DNA from: Desulfomonile tiedjei
Lineage (GTDB): Bacteria; Desulfobacterota; Desulfomonilia; Desulfomonilales; Desulfomonilaceae
Length of the DNA: 64,000 bases
Reading direction: 5' to 3'
NCBI GenBank assembly: GCA_016212925.1
Contig: JACRDF010000050.1
Coordinates: 124,001 to 188,000 of the forward strand
The translations under genes were made by a program, and so were the position numbers. Positions 52,123 through 61,570 of the stretch are shown here, piece after piece. The notes under the pieces are model-generated. The model was given only the letters and a program-made list of their open reading frames with translations. It ran no database searches and was not told the DNA's origin. How positions within the stretch are numbered: the first letter of the stretch is position 1; every line of letters starts with the position of its first letter.

Positions 52123-52739
52123 TTAGGAGGCCATCCTAACAAGGTTGTCTCCTTTTTTCAATACCACGAATGGGGGATTTTTGCGGGACTGCGCTCGACA
52201 AACCTTGTTGGAAGCCTCGATAAGGTTTTGAAGCTCTGCCTTCGAGTAATGGGTTGTGATTCTCCCTGGCCTGCGTCCCAGAAGGTCTTGACGATCCTCG
52301 AATGAAACTCCCGCGGCTCGTAGTCTCCGGCCAAAGGTGTGCTTCAGGTCATGAACTCGCACTTGTTCAAGCCCTATCCGTCTTCGTGCCTCTCTCCATG
52401 CACGGTGGTTCATTCTGGACACCCGCTCACGCTTGTATGAGAAAACATACGTAGGATGCCCCCAGGCATTTCTTCCACCACTGCTTTGGCTACCCGATTA
52501 AGCACGACCAGACGATCTTGCCAGTTCTTAACCCATTGTGCAGGGATGATAAAAAAGCTGGTTTTAAACTCGGGAACCGGAACCGGCCATTCCCAGCGGA
52601 GACTACAGACCTCTTGATCCCTAGAGCCAGTGTTCACCTTAAAAAGGGCCATCTTTGCCAAGTAAGGCGGAAGTTCATTGAAAAGGCGGAGATTTGTTCT
52701 GAAGCGATGGTGGTGGATTACCAGGCACAAAGTCTCCAA
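52123..52739 (-). pseudogene. Degraded tyrosine recombinase (integrase)
   Basis: Two overlapping minus-strand frames together spell the catalytic half of a phage-type integrase. The upstream frame (52410-52739) has TGSRDQEVCSLRW with the first catalytic Arg; the downstream frame (52123-52422) has HDLKHTFGRRL and THYS with the tyrosine, but the second Arg is Lys and LGH is LGR. A frameshift at about 52440-52460 separates them. The N-terminal core-binding domain is missing. Relic of an element next to tRNA-Arg. Confidence 0.8.
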
Positions 52740-53053
52740 TTAACAAGTGCTATGCCGATCTGAGAGCAAGTCACCCTAGAACACCAAAAAATGGCAAGAC
52801 CTCCGCATACATCCTAATTTAACTCTTTACAAATTGCGCTGTCCCTACTACATGAGTCGCCAGTTCAAGAGAATCTCGGTGTAGACAGGTGTCCGTTCTG
52901 CTCCCCCAATTGACTCACGGGGTAAGGAAGGGGTTTTGTGACACAAGTGGGTCTCCCCGAGGTTTTCGAAGTTGTAATCTGTATGAGGGCGCATTTGTCT
53001 TAGTTGGCTCAGCGTTGTTTTCTGGCGTTCATTTGCTGTTTAAGGGTATGGAA
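52740..53053. other. A/T-rich gap after the integrase relic
   Basis: No gene is supported. The open frame running into the next gene from 52889 has codon content unlike protein and no ribosome site at its start. The promoter of the deacylase gene should be here; no clear hexamers were found. Confidence 0.4.
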
Positions 53054-53806
53054 ATGATCATGCGCCCTGTTTATCGTCTGTTTCGGTTTTTTGGTTTGGC
53101 AGCCGGATTCATTGTTTGCCTGAACTGCTCGCATGCAGCGGGGTGGGACGTATCGCTTGATCCACGTTTTGACGGTTATGTGGCGAGAGCCGCAATGGGC
53201 ACTGCCCAATCGGTCCTCAGCGCCCCTAGGGCGAATTTTGTGCCAAAACCGTGTGTGGTGCACCCTTTATCGGATTACCTTGTAAAACTGGCCTATGGCA
53301 CGACTTTCCTAACTTTGACCCCACTGGATTACGTAACCCTCGAAGTTAGTGCCCCATTTAAGAGATATTCTATGATGACTCCTTGGGGGCCGTGGTTTAC
53401 CGAGTTCCAGTTTGCTTTGCTCGGTTCGTATGTTATTTATCGTGAAAGCGCCGCAGATCGTACGCACAACCGTAATTTCCGCTGTGGGTATGAACTGGGA
53501 GGACTCCCTAAACTTCGGTTCACATTTCCTTGTAGATACGTTCATTGGGACGCCTATGTTGAGGGCGGCGTGGGCATAGACTATGTGACGGAGACTTATA
53601 GGAATGCAGGCTCTCGCTGGAACTGGTTGTTGCTGGCGGGCTTCGGTTTGCAAAAGTCTATAGGTGAGAACGCAATTGTGTCCTTAGGCGTTCAGTGGAG
53701 GCACATTTCTAACGCAAGTATGTGGGGCACGAGTAACGAGATCCATAGCCACAACCCTGGAACCAATATGATACAGGGTTTGGTAGCATTTCGATATCCC
53801 TTCTGA
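53054..53806 (+). CDS. PagL-like lipid A deacylase (acyloxyacyl hydrolase family)
   Basis: A 250-residue outer-membrane enzyme candidate. Signal peptide MIMRPVYRLFRFFGLAAGF, cleavage near SHAA. The C-terminus QWRHISNASMWGTSNEIHSHNPGTNM (landmark) has the His and Ser of the PagL catalytic triad in HISNA and a possible Glu in SNEIH. PagL removes the 3-O acyl chain of lipid A. AAGGG ends 7 bases before the ATG at 53054; ATGs at 53048 and 53060 are alternatives. Its codon use is A/T-richer than flanking core genes and it follows the integrase relic, so transfer is likely. Confidence 0.75.
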   Translation: MIMRPVYRLFRFFGLAAGFIVCLNCSHAAGWDVSLDPRFDGYVARAAMGTAQSVLSAPRANFVPKPCVVHPLSDYLVKLAYGTTFLTLTPLDYVTLEVSAPFKRYSMMTPWGPWFTEFQFALLGSYVIYRESAADRTHNRNFRCGYELGGLPKLRFTFPCRYVHWDAYVEGGVGIDYVTETYRNAGSRWNWLLLAGFGLQKSIGENAIVSLGVQWRHISNASMWGTSNEIHSHNPGTNMIQGLVAFRYPF

Positions 53807-53980
53807 GAAGGGATATGTAGTTCTGTGCTCGATCAATTGTCTAAGTGAAATAGGCTGGCAATCCGGCCCCCCTCGGGCAGGCCCCCCGCCGGAATGGGTT
53901 GAGCGTTGTAATTTCTCTTTTGACCTTGAGGAAAAGGAAGCTATTCTCAGATTCAAGACTTCGCGCGAGTCTCCAGAGCT

Positions 53981-55411
53981 ATGAAAATGAATTTAGACTT
54001 AAACCTAGAAGTGTTCCTCAACCCCAAGTCTGTAGCAGTTATCGGGGCTAGCCAGCGGCCCGTGTCCTGGGGTTCATTTATCATGAAGGGGCTTCTTTCT
54101 ACGGGCTTTTCGGGCAGGATCTATCCTGTGAACCCCCATTCAGGCGAGGTGTTCGGTATCCCCACCCTAAATGACGTTTCAGAAATTAAAGAGCCGGTTG
54201 ACCTTGCCATTCTCATCGTCCCAGACGAATCTGTTGAGGAGACGGTTGCCGCCTGTGGTCGACATGGGATCAAGGGAGTCACTATCGTGTCGGCAGGCTT
54301 TGGAGAAATCTCCGAACTCGGCAAAGACAGAGAAGCATCGCTGGTCCGAGTTGCCAGCGGTTCTGGAATGCGAATTTTGGGACCGAACGTGAGCGGATCG
54401 TTCAACTTCCATTCGGCATTCAATGCATCCCCGTACGGTCCCGAGCTCTCAACCCCAACTGTTCTAGCCGCTGTTTGCCAAGGTGGCTATGCCATGTACG
54501 ACCTCCTCGCCTCCGGTTCTCATCGAGGTATGGGGGTAGGTCAATTCATTCACACTGGGAATGAGTGTGACTTAACGGTGACGGACTTTCTGCAGTATTT
54601 CGGTTTTGATTCGCATACTGAGGGTATTCTCGCGTACATTGAGGGAATCCGCGACGGAAGGCGCTTCATCAGAACTGCCCGCGAAGTGACCAGGAGAAAA
54701 CCTGTAGTGGTGTACAAGGCAGGACAATCAACGGGTAGCGCGCGGGCAGCTCACAGCCATACCGGAGCACTTTGTGGTCAAAAAGAGATTTACGAAGGGA
54801 TTTTTCGTCAAGTGGGCATCATTGTCGCGCCAACGATGGAGCTTCTACTTCCGATTGGGCATGCGTTGATCGAGCGCCCCCGCTTGCGAGGTCCCAGGAT
54901 AGGTGTTGTCACGATGGGGGGATCATGGGGGGTAGCCCTTACAGATTCTCTTGAAACGGAGGGACTATTGGTCCCTGAATTCAGTCTGAGGCTACGAAAA
55001 GCGCTCGGGTCAACGGGTCTACCTGTTAGGGCCTCAACAAAAAACCCTGTCGATTGGGGTGCCTCAGGGCTTTTCGGGTCCGTCGACATCCTACTCAGGC
55101 TTGCCCGAAACATTCTTGAATCAGGCGAAGTGGATGCCCTCGTTGTGCATGGGTTTGGTCGGCCTGGACGCCACGATAAGGATACCCCAGTTGCAATGAA
55201 GGCATTTCTCGAAATTGAGAAGCAGATGATGAGCGGAGTTCAATCCCTGGAAAAGGCAATGGGGATTCCCGTTTTCATCGGGAGCCACCATAGTATATGG
55301 GAAAGCCAAGCGATATTCGACTTAAACAAACAAGGGATTCGTATCTATAATCGTCTCGACGAGATCGCACAGCTGCTTTCCCTAATGCTTGAGTACGGAA
55401 CAAGAAACTGA
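53981..55411 (+). CDS. CoA-binding NDP-forming acyl-CoA ligase, alpha subunit only
   Basis: A 476-residue protein like the alpha part of ADP-forming acetate-CoA ligases: an N-terminal CoA-binding Rossmann domain (NPKSVAVIGASQRPVSWG, GRIYPVNPHSGEVFG), a succinyl-CoA-ligase-like domain (KPVVVYKAGQSTGSARAAHSHTGAL, with the phosphohistidine likely in SHTGAL), and a flavodoxin-like third domain. The beta, ATP-grasp part needed for catalysis is not encoded next to it. It may therefore act with a distant beta subunit. Composition is A/T-richer than the core genes. Confidence 0.8.
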   Translation: MKMNLDLNLEVFLNPKSVAVIGASQRPVSWGSFIMKGLLSTGFSGRIYPVNPHSGEVFGIPTLNDVSEIKEPVDLAILIVPDESVEETVAACGRHGIKGVTIVSAGFGEISELGKDREASLVRVASGSGMRILGPNVSGSFNFHSAFNASPYGPELSTPTVLAAVCQGGYAMYDLLASGSHRGMGVGQFIHTGNECDLTVTDFLQYFGFDSHTEGILAYIEGIRDGRRFIRTAREVTRRKPVVVYKAGQSTGSARAAHSHTGALCGQKEIYEGIFRQVGIIVAPTMELLLPIGHALIERPRLRGPRIGVVTMGGSWGVALTDSLETEGLLVPEFSLRLRKALGSTGLPVRASTKNPVDWGASGLFGSVDILLRLARNILESGEVDALVVHGFGRPGRHDKDTPVAMKAFLEIEKQMMSGVQSLEKAMGIPVFIGSHHSIWESQAIFDLNKQGIRIYNRLDEIAQLLSLMLEYGTRN

Positions 55412-55670
55412 GATGGCCCCTGCGTGACCTGCCTCTGAAAAGAATGGCCTGGATTCTGCGTTAGTATTGGGGCAGCGTCCTAGAGCCATAAAACACTGCA
55501 GCCCCATTCCATCCTCCTCCAGAATTCCCATGGCCTTACCTTCCCGCTTTGCCGAAGGATAATACGCGCTGTATTTCGCGGAGAATCGCGCAGGAGGGAT
55601 GCTGGCGGATTACCGGGTACTATGTTTCCATTTAACGAGTGGTATACTACCTGGAGATAAGTCAATACCG

Positions 55671-56044
55671 ATGACCAAAGAAATGAAAGCAGCAGCAGAT
55701 CTGATCAAGTTAGCGATGGAAGGCCTGGGAGTAGCTGTCACTATAATCGACACAGAAGGAACGCTCCTTCACTATAATAAGCAAGCGGCAAAAATCCTGG
55801 ACCGTAAACCTGTATACGTGGGCAATGATGTTCATTCACACACAATAAGGCAGCTTCCAACAGAAAACTAGATTTGATGCTGAAGGATTTCAGAGAAGGA
55901 AGGACGGAATCTTTCCGTTACCAAGCCAAGCCCTATGGAAAGGTCCTTCTCGTGACAGTTTCCCCCATTTTAGAGAATGGTAAGTTTTTAGGTTGCGTAC
56001 AAACTGTGCTGCTTAAGGAAGATATTGAATCGCAATTGACATGA
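55671..56044 (+). pseudogene. Frameshifted PAS-domain protein
   Basis: MTKEMKAAADLIKLAMEGLGVAVTIIDTEGTLLHYNKQAAKILDR begins a PAS sensor (landmark), but the frame stops at 55871 after IRQLPTEN. The +1 frame continues directly with KLDLMLKDFREGRTESFRYQAKPYGKVLLVTVSPILENGKFLGCVQTVLLKED (landmark only), the rest of the domain, ending at 56042-56044. One indel near 55865 broke it. Intact it would be a single PAS protein of about 124 residues. Confidence 0.75.
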
Positions 56045-56544
56045 CAGCCGGTCAATTGAGGCTTCGCGCTCAAGTAGTGATGGTGCATTAGCACGCGGAG
56101 AGTTTCTGGTGCCCTCAACGCCCATTGACGGGCGCAGGGCCTTCGTTGACAGTCCCAGGCTTAGTTGATATAAGCGATTGATGTAAGAATGTAAGCTTCC
56201 GAACCGTGAGAGCCGAAGCTCTGGCGTCATGTTCCAGGCACGGTTCGCGGAATAACAAGGACCGGACCCAAACGGTCCCCTCTTCCTCTTCTGCTTGAGT
56301 ATCAGACAATTTAGGACTGTACGGACTGTCAGCATTTCGGGGTGAAAACGCGACCTGCTTCAGATGGGACGGATTTTTTGGAAATATCACCTGCTAACCG
56401 TGGTGTAAGACGAGTAATAAGCTATAATCTAAAAGATAGGATCGCGGTGCTGTTCGAACGGCAAGGGACATCTATCGAAGATGAGGAACGATCCATCAGC
56501 AACATGGACAAACAATTACAGGGGCGGATTCAAAGGATAAGCCG
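56045..56544. other. Intergenic region with a structured element
   Basis: No gene is well supported. A 76-residue frame from 56342 has no family resemblance and overlaps coaBC; it does not look like rpoZ, which often precedes coaBC. The structured segment at 56200-56247 and a GGACCG/CGGTCC hairpin at 56259-56278 are the visible features. Confidence 0.4.
56200..56247. other. Structured DNA/RNA element
   Basis: CGAACCGTG (56200-56208) and CACGGTTCG (56239-56247) form a perfect 9-bp stem enclosing an AGAGC-CGAA-GCTCT hairpin (TTCG tetraloop on the other strand). A group II intron domain V has a similar GAGCCG..CGGTTC pattern but the bulge and tetraloop do not fit. Confidence 0.4.
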
Positions 56545-57753
56545 ATGGCCGGGAGCGTTCTTCTGGGAATAAGCGGGGGCATAGCCGCGTACAAAAGTCC
56601 GATTCTGGTGCGCCTGTTGGTTCAGGCAGGGATGGATGTCCACGTTGTTATGACTCGCGCTGCCACGCACTTTGTCACGCCTCTTACGCTGGCTACTGTA
56701 AGCGGCAACCCGGTTTACGACGATATGTGGGCCGAAAGACACCGGCCTTCCGTGGAGCACATTTCGCTGGCGGATAGGGCCGACGTCGCTGTCATTGCTC
56801 CGGCCACAGCCAACACCATCGGAAAGCTTGCCGTGGGTATAGCCGATGATATGTTGAGCACAGTAATCATGGCCGTCACTTGCCCTGTGCTGATTTGTCC
56901 CTCCATGAACGTCAACATGTATCGAAATCCGGTAGTTCAGGGGAACATCCGTAAGCTACAGGAACTGGGGTATCACCTCATGGAACCCGCAGCCGGTTAC
57001 CTGGCTTGCGGCTGGACAGGCGAGGGCCGAATGCCCGAACCTGACGAAATCGCTGAAAAGATCAAGGGGTTCTTTGCGCCTCGGGACCTGGAAGGCGAAA
57101 GGATACTCGTCACAGCAGGCCCGACCGAGGAGCCTCTCGACCCTGCCCGATTCCTGACGAACCGCTCTTCCGGGAAAATGGGTGTGGCAGTGGCAAGGCG
57201 AGCACTGGCCAGAGGGGCCTCAGTGACTTTGATAGCCGGCCCGATAAGAATCCCGGTCCCAGCAGGGGTCTGTCATGTGCCGGTGCGGACGGCCCGTGAG
57301 ATGTACGACCGGGTCATGGAGGCGTTTCCTCAGTCGGATGTGGTCATAAAGGCCGCGGCAGTGGCGGACTTCCGTCCGGCTCAAATGAAAAAGGCCAAAA
57401 TGAAGAAAGATGACATGCCCCCCAGCATACGACTGGTAAAGAATCAGGACATACTGCAAAAGCTGGGGACATCCAAGCGCAAGGGCCAGATTCTAGTAGG
57501 GTTCGCGGCCGAAACCAACGACGTGCTGGAGAATGGAAGGGCAAAACTCAGGAAAAAGAACCTGGACATGCTGGTGCTGAACGATGTGAGTAAGCCCGGA
57601 GCAGGCTTTGATTACGATACAAATATCGTACGCTTTCTGCATATGTCCGGAGAGGAAGAACAGATGGACCTGTTGTCCAAGGACAAGGTCGCTGATCTAA
57701 TCCTGGATCGCGTCCTGAAACTGAGACAAGGTAGCCCTCGCAATCGGAAATAA
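56545..57753 (+). CDS. coaBC: Bifunctional phosphopantothenoylcysteine decarboxylase/synthetase
   Basis: A 402-residue two-domain enzyme of coenzyme A synthesis. The N-terminal flavin decarboxylase has GISGGIAAYKSPILVRLL, the catalytic His in SVEHISLADRAD, and PSMNVNMYRNPV and ACGWTGEGRMPEP; the C-terminal synthetase has ILVTAGPTEEPLDPARFLTNRSSGKMG and KKKNLDMLVLND. Order and length are normal. It begins a core gene run with udg, nfeD, slipin and a small membrane protein. Confidence 0.97.
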   Translation: MAGSVLLGISGGIAAYKSPILVRLLVQAGMDVHVVMTRAATHFVTPLTLATVSGNPVYDDMWAERHRPSVEHISLADRADVAVIAPATANTIGKLAVGIADDMLSTVIMAVTCPVLICPSMNVNMYRNPVVQGNIRKLQELGYHLMEPAAGYLACGWTGEGRMPEPDEIAEKIKGFFAPRDLEGERILVTAGPTEEPLDPARFLTNRSSGKMGVAVARRALARGASVTLIAGPIRIPVPAGVCHVPVRTAREMYDRVMEAFPQSDVVIKAAAVADFRPAQMKKAKMKKDDMPPSIRLVKNQDILQKLGTSKRKGQILVGFAAETNDVLENGRAKLRKKNLDMLVLNDVSKPGAGFDYDTNIVRFLHMSGEEEQMDLLSKDKVADLILDRVLKLRQGSPRNRK

Positions 57754-57773
57754 TTATTTCCGCGAGCTGCAAA

Positions 57774-58466
57774 TTGATGCCAATGAATGAAGAATCCGCA
57801 AACTGGCTGCAAAAAGCAAAGAGCTACTTGCAGTTTCAAGTGAACCTGGGGTTTCGGGAGATACTGGTTCCCCGCGGTGAAAACCTTTCTTTGGAGGCCG
57901 TACGCACGGACCTTGGCGACTGTGTTCGGTGCCCGTTGCACAAAGGACGTCGGAACATCGTCTTCGGAGAAGGAAACCCTCGAGCTAGGTTGATGTTCAT
58001 AGGAGAAGGGCCTGGAGCTGATGAAGACCGACAAGGCAGACCGTTTGTGGGCAGAGCCGGGCAGCTATTGACACGCATGATTGCGGCGATGGGCCTGGAA
58101 CGATCGCAAGTCTATATAGCAAATGTGGTTAAATGCCGCCCGCCGGACAACCGCGACCCCGCGGGGATAGAGATCCGCACTTGTTTTCCTTTTCTGGAGG
58201 CCCAGATTGCGGCAATATCTCCGGATGTCATAGTGACGCTGGGCAGAATCGCAGCTTGCACATTGCTGGAAACCAACGAATCCATATCCGGTTTGAGGGG
58301 TCGCTTTTTCGACCGTAAAGGCATACCTCTAATGCCGACGTACCATCCATCCTTTCTCCTCAGGCAGGAGCCGGACAGAAGATGCAAAGGGGAAGCCTGG
58401 GCGGACCTCCAGAAGGTCATGGAACTGCTGTGCCTTCGGGTGTCCGAAAATGGAGCCAAACCATGA
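57774..58466 (+). CDS. Uracil-DNA glycosylase, family 4 (iron-sulfur)
   Basis: A 230-residue glycosylase: [19 protein letters not shown] supplies cluster cysteines, [20 protein letters not shown] the uracil-binding motif, NVVKCRPP another cluster cysteine and TYHPSFLLR the catalytic-loop region. It removes uracil from DNA to start base excision repair. It lies 20 bases after coaBC; its TGA overlaps the nfeD ATG by four bases. Confidence 0.95.
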   Translation: MMPMNEESANWLQKAKSYLQFQVNLGFREILVPRGENLSLEAVRTDLGDCVRCPLHKGRRNIVFGEGNPRARLMFIGEGPGADEDRQGRPFVGRAGQLLTRMIAAMGLERSQVYIANVVKCRPPDNRDPAGIEIRTCFPFLEAQIAAISPDVIVTLGRIAACTLLETNESISGLRGRFFDRKGIPLMPTYHPSFLLRQEPDRRCKGEAWADLQKVMELLCLRVSENGAKP

Positions 58467-59788
58467 ATTCAAGAAGGACTTTTTTGTACGCGGCCATGCT
58501 TGTGTCAGGCCTTATACTGTTGCAGGGAAGCCCCCAAACTCTTTTCAGCGCGGAAAAGGCCGACGAACGGCCTGTAGCATACTTGCTCGACGTGGACGGT
58601 ACCATAAATCCAGCGCTCTCGGACTACATCATCAAAGGGATCCAAAAAGCCGAAGAGAGTAAGGCTGCCTGCGTAATCATTCGCCTGGATACACCCGGCG
58701 GTGTGGTTTCGACTACAAAGACCATAATAAAAGAGATGATCAATGCGAAACTCCCCATTATTGTTTATGTAGCGCCCAGTGGGTCTTCGGCCACTTCTGC
58801 CGGCGCGTTAATTACCATGGGGGCTGATATCGCTGCAATGGCGCCGGGCACGAATATCGGCGCGGCTCACCCTGTTGGCGGAGGCGGCCAGGAGATTGAG
58901 AAGTCCATGTCGGAAAAAGTCATCAACGATCTGACCGCGTACATGCGAGGTGTGGTGACCAAGCGAGGCCGCAACGCGGAGTGGGCCGAAAGGGCCATCC
59001 GGGAAAGCGTTTCCATAACTTCGAAAGAGGCGCTGGATCTTAGGGTCATTGATGTGATAGCCGATTCTGTTCCTGATCTTCTTGATAAGCTGGATGGTCG
59101 TAAGGTTGAAAAGGACAGTCGCACCGTTGTGCTTCACACCAAGGGCGCAAAGGTGGAAAGAATAACAACCGGGTTGCGTTTCAAGATCCTTGACGTGATT
59201 GCCAACCCGAATATTGCTTACCTGTTGATGATGATAGGGGGGATCGGGATCCTTATGGAGTTGTACAATCCCGGCCTTATCTTTCCCGGTGTGGTAGGGG
59301 GCATTTCCTTCCTTCTTGCTCTCTTTGCCCTCCAGGTCCTTCCGGTCAACTACGTGGGGATTATGCTTATTATATTGGCTGTCATAATGTTCATTGTTGA
59401 GTTGAAGGTAACATCATTCGGGCTATTGTCGCTTGGGGCCATAATAAGCCTCACGCTAGGTTCAATCATGCTTTTCGACACCGGAGAGACCGCCATGCGG
59501 GTTTCTTGGGGGGTTGTTATTCCTACGGTGGCGGGTGTTTCGGCCTTTTTCATCTTCGCTCTCGGACTTGTGGTGAAGGCCCATATGAAAAGGCCCAGAA
59601 CCGGTGACCAGGGCCTGGTAGGGGAAGTCGGTGTGGCGCTTACCGAGCTTGATAACGAAGGACGGGTTTCTCTTCACGGCGAATACTGGAACGCCCGTTC
59701 AGACCGGTACATTCCGAAAGGAGAAAAAGTCAGGGTAGTCAAAGTGGAGAATCTTCGTCTAATAGTAACCACTGACGTAAGCGGCTGA
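58463..59788 (+). CDS. NfeD family membrane serine protease
   Basis: A 441-residue protein of the ClpP-class long NfeD family. After a signal helix (TFLYAAMLVSGLILL) the protease domain has RLDTPGGVV, the likely nucleophile serine in APSGSSATSAGALIT, and a lysine in the following domain (VTKRGRNAEWAERAIRESVSIT). Four membrane helices (about residues 230-370) and an OB-fold NfeD domain (GLVGEVGVALTELDNEGRV) follow. NfeD works with slipins such as the next gene product; the substrate is often that slipin. Its start overlaps the udg stop. Confidence 0.93.
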   Translation: MNSRRTFLYAAMLVSGLILLQGSPQTLFSAEKADERPVAYLLDVDGTINPALSDYIIKGIQKAEESKAACVIIRLDTPGGVVSTTKTIIKEMINAKLPIIVYVAPSGSSATSAGALITMGADIAAMAPGTNIGAAHPVGGGGQEIEKSMSEKVINDLTAYMRGVVTKRGRNAEWAERAIRESVSITSKEALDLRVIDVIADSVPDLLDKLDGRKVEKDSRTVVLHTKGAKVERITTGLRFKILDVIANPNIAYLLMMIGGIGILMELYNPGLIFPGVVGGISFLLALFALQVLPVNYVGIMLIILAVIMFIVELKVTSFGLLSLGAIISLTLGSIMLFDTGETAMRVSWGVVIPTVAGVSAFFIFALGLVVKAHMKRPRTGDQGLVGEVGVALTELDNEGRVSLHGEYWNARSDRYIPKGEKVRVVKVENLRLIVTTDVSG

Positions 59789-59869
59789 CCTTCCTACTCA
59801 ATTTCACCGGAACGAAGGGCAGCTTGTTCATCCGAAACATGACGCGTCTTTATATGAAGGAGGGACCTC

Positions 59870-60643
59870 ATGATCAGTTACACGCTCGGGATCCTTATTC
59901 TGCTCGGTCTCATGTTACTCTCTATGGCCATCAAAGTGTTGAACGAGTACGAACGAGGAGTTATTTTTCGTCTAGGCCGCGTTATCAATTTCAAAGGACC
60001 CGGTCTCATACTTCTCATACCTGTCATCGATCGCATGGTCAGGGTGAGCCTCCGCACAGTTACTATGGATGTGCCATCACAGGACGTTATCACCCGTGAC
60101 AACGTTTCCGTAAAGGTCAGCGCGGTGATTTACTTCCGCGTTATGGAGCCCACCAAGGCTGTTATTGAAGTGGAGAATTATCTGTACGCGACTTCACAGC
60201 TTGCGCAGACTACGCTTAGGAGTGTTTGCGGCCAATCGGAACTCGACGAACTCCTTGCAGAACGCGAAAAAGTGAACTTGCAGATCCAGGAAATTCTCGA
60301 CCGCCATACTGAACCCTGGGGCGTAAAAGTAAGCATGGTCGAAGTTAAGCACATCGACCTCCCCGCAGAGATGCAGAGGGCCATCGCGCGGCAGGCTGAA
60401 GCTGAAAGGGAGCGACGCGCTAAAGTCATCAACGCTGAAGGCGAATACCAGGCGGCAACGCGTTTGGCCGAGGCTGCGACTATTATCGCGAAAGAGCCTA
60501 CGGCATTGCAGTTAAGATTTTTGCAGACCCTAGTGGAAGTTGCCGCTGAGAAGAATTCCACCACGATCTTTCCGGTTCCCATAGATCTACTGGAACCGTT
60601 TCTCAGAAGAGGGAAGACAAGCAAGTATGAATCCGAAGAATGA
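59870..60643 (+). CDS. Slipin/stomatin-like SPFH-domain protein
   Basis: A 257-residue band-7 protein: an N-terminal membrane helix ([16 protein letters not shown]), then [38 protein letters not shown] (landmark) and the coiled-coil region [21 protein letters not shown] with [31 protein letters not shown] lies 6-7 bases before the ATG. It follows nfeD by 81 bases, the standard NfeD-slipin pair for membrane-domain maintenance. Confidence 0.96.
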   Translation: MISYTLGILILLGLMLLSMAIKVLNEYERGVIFRLGRVINFKGPGLILLIPVIDRMVRVSLRTVTMDVPSQDVITRDNVSVKVSAVIYFRVMEPTKAVIEVENYLYATSQLAQTTLRSVCGQSELDELLAEREKVNLQIQEILDRHTEPWGVKVSMVEVKHIDLPAEMQRAIARQAEAERERRAKVINAEGEYQAATRLAEAATIIAKEPTALQLRFLQTLVEVAAEKNSTTIFPVPIDLLEPFLRRGKTSKYESEE

Positions 60644-60725
60644 CAGACCCGTCTCCGGGAAGATAATTGATCTTCAAGCCCGTCGGTCTGCGAAGCGCCT
60701 GGCCGGTCACAGGGGAGAAAAAGCC

Positions 60726-61148
60726 ATGCCCGGAATACTGATAAGGTGGTTGGTAACGACACTGGCGATTCTCATGGTCCCGTACCTGGTGTCGGGGGTC
60801 AAGGTCGAAGGATTTGGCGCGGCACTGGCCGTGGCCGCCATTCTGGGCATCCTAAACGCCCTTGTAAGGCCTGTTCTGATCATCCTGACGCTTCCCTTGA
60901 CCATCGTCACACTAGGGATTTTCATTCTCGTAATTAACGCTCTGCTCTTCCAATTGGCAGGCGCGGTCGTCTCGGGTATTCACGTTGCGTCGTTCTGGTC
61001 TGCTTTTTTTGCGTCCATCATCGTCAGCATCGTCTCGTGGATTGTCAATTCCGCCATCGCCGGAGGCGGCGGCGAAAGAACCGTTATTGTCCGGCGATGG
61101 AACGGCACAGTAGATATGCACCGCGGCAAAGGCGGCAAGTGGGAATAG
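60726..61148 (+). CDS. Small membrane protein, holin superfamily IV type
   Basis: A 140-residue protein with four membrane helices (LIRWLVTTLAILMVPYLVSGV; AALAVAAILGILNALVRPVLIIL; LPLTIVTLGIFILVINALLFQL; SFWSAFFASIIVSIVSWIV, landmarks) and a basic tail. The family is called phage holin IV but is common and chromosomal; its role is unproven. GGGGAG lies 8 bases before the ATG at 60726. A longer frame from 60627 overlaps the slipin by 17 bases and is an alternative. Confidence 0.82.
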   Translation: MPGILIRWLVTTLAILMVPYLVSGVKVEGFGAALAVAAILGILNALVRPVLIILTLPLTIVTLGIFILVINALLFQLAGAVVSGIHVASFWSAFFASIIVSIVSWIVNSAIAGGGGERTVIVRRWNGTVDMHRGKGGKWE

Positions 61149-61191
61149 GAGGGGAAAAGAAGGAGGAAGAGGAGGAGAAGAAGAAGAAGAA
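61147..61191. other. 45-base pure purine tract
   Basis: Immediately after the membrane-protein stop (overlapping its last bases), the plus strand has only A and G for 45 bases, largely GGAGGA and GAAGAA repeats. Such mirror-like tracts can form triplex DNA. Confidence 0.6.
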
Positions 61192-61192
61192 T

Positions 61193-61230
61193 GCGGGGGA
61201 GGCCCTTTTTGCAAAAAGGGCCTCCCCCGC
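61193..61230. terminator. Perfect 38-base palindrome, probable bidirectional terminator
   Basis: GCGGGGGAGGCCCTTTTTG is followed directly by its exact reverse complement. The single-strand hairpin would have 17-18 bp with a T5/A5 apex, very stable. It closes the coaBC-nfeD-slipin run. No long T-run follows on either side, so a rho-type exit or pause is possible. Confidence 0.6.
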
Positions 61231-61257
61231 ACCCCCTCTCCAAAAACTCTCCCATAG

Positions 61258-61292
61258 CCTCAGGTTTCCAGGCTATGCCTGGGAACCTGAGG
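61258..61292. terminator. Second strong hairpin
   Basis: CCTCAGGTTTCCAGG pairs with CCTGGGAACCTGAGG around CTATG, a 15-bp stem with one G-T pair, 28 bases after the 38-base palindrome. Confidence 0.5.
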
Positions 61293-61341
61293 CCGGTGCC
61301 TCGCCGAAGCGCATAATATTCATTGGCCAAAAAATTCCGCC

Positions 61342-61543
61342 GTTATAGCAGTTGCCAAAACTTTTGACCTTATCGCAAAGACAGATTCCAATGCGTTGGT
61401 AGGGTCCGGCGTCCCTGTCACGCCAGGGGCGTGATTGATTTATATGCACATTGTCCACCGCGCAGCGGTCCCGCCAAAGGGGAGACTACCAAATACAAAA
61501 GTCCTCTTCAGAATCGGACATTATTTTGGGCAATTGCTATAAC
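61342..61543. repeat. MITE-like element, TATAGC-GTTGCC family, complete copy
   Basis: GTTATAGCAGTTGCCAAAA at the left and, inverted, GTTATAGCAATTGCCCAAAA at the right form 19-20-bp terminal repeats, and the right subterminal word AATCGGACATTATTTT recurs at 10458, 29702 and near 1000. 202 bases, no coding capacity. Confidence 0.7.
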
Positions 61544-61570
61544 GTGCGATGACACAAGAAAGGTGGTTTC

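Noticed and set aside
56342-56572. 76-residue plus-strand frame before coaBC as possible rpoZ
   Set aside because: None of the omega-subunit sequence pattern is present and it overlaps the coaBC start.
60726-61148. Holin-like gene as evidence of a prophage
   Set aside because: The gene belongs to a chromosomal small-membrane-protein family and is linked to nfeD and slipin; no other phage genes are near.
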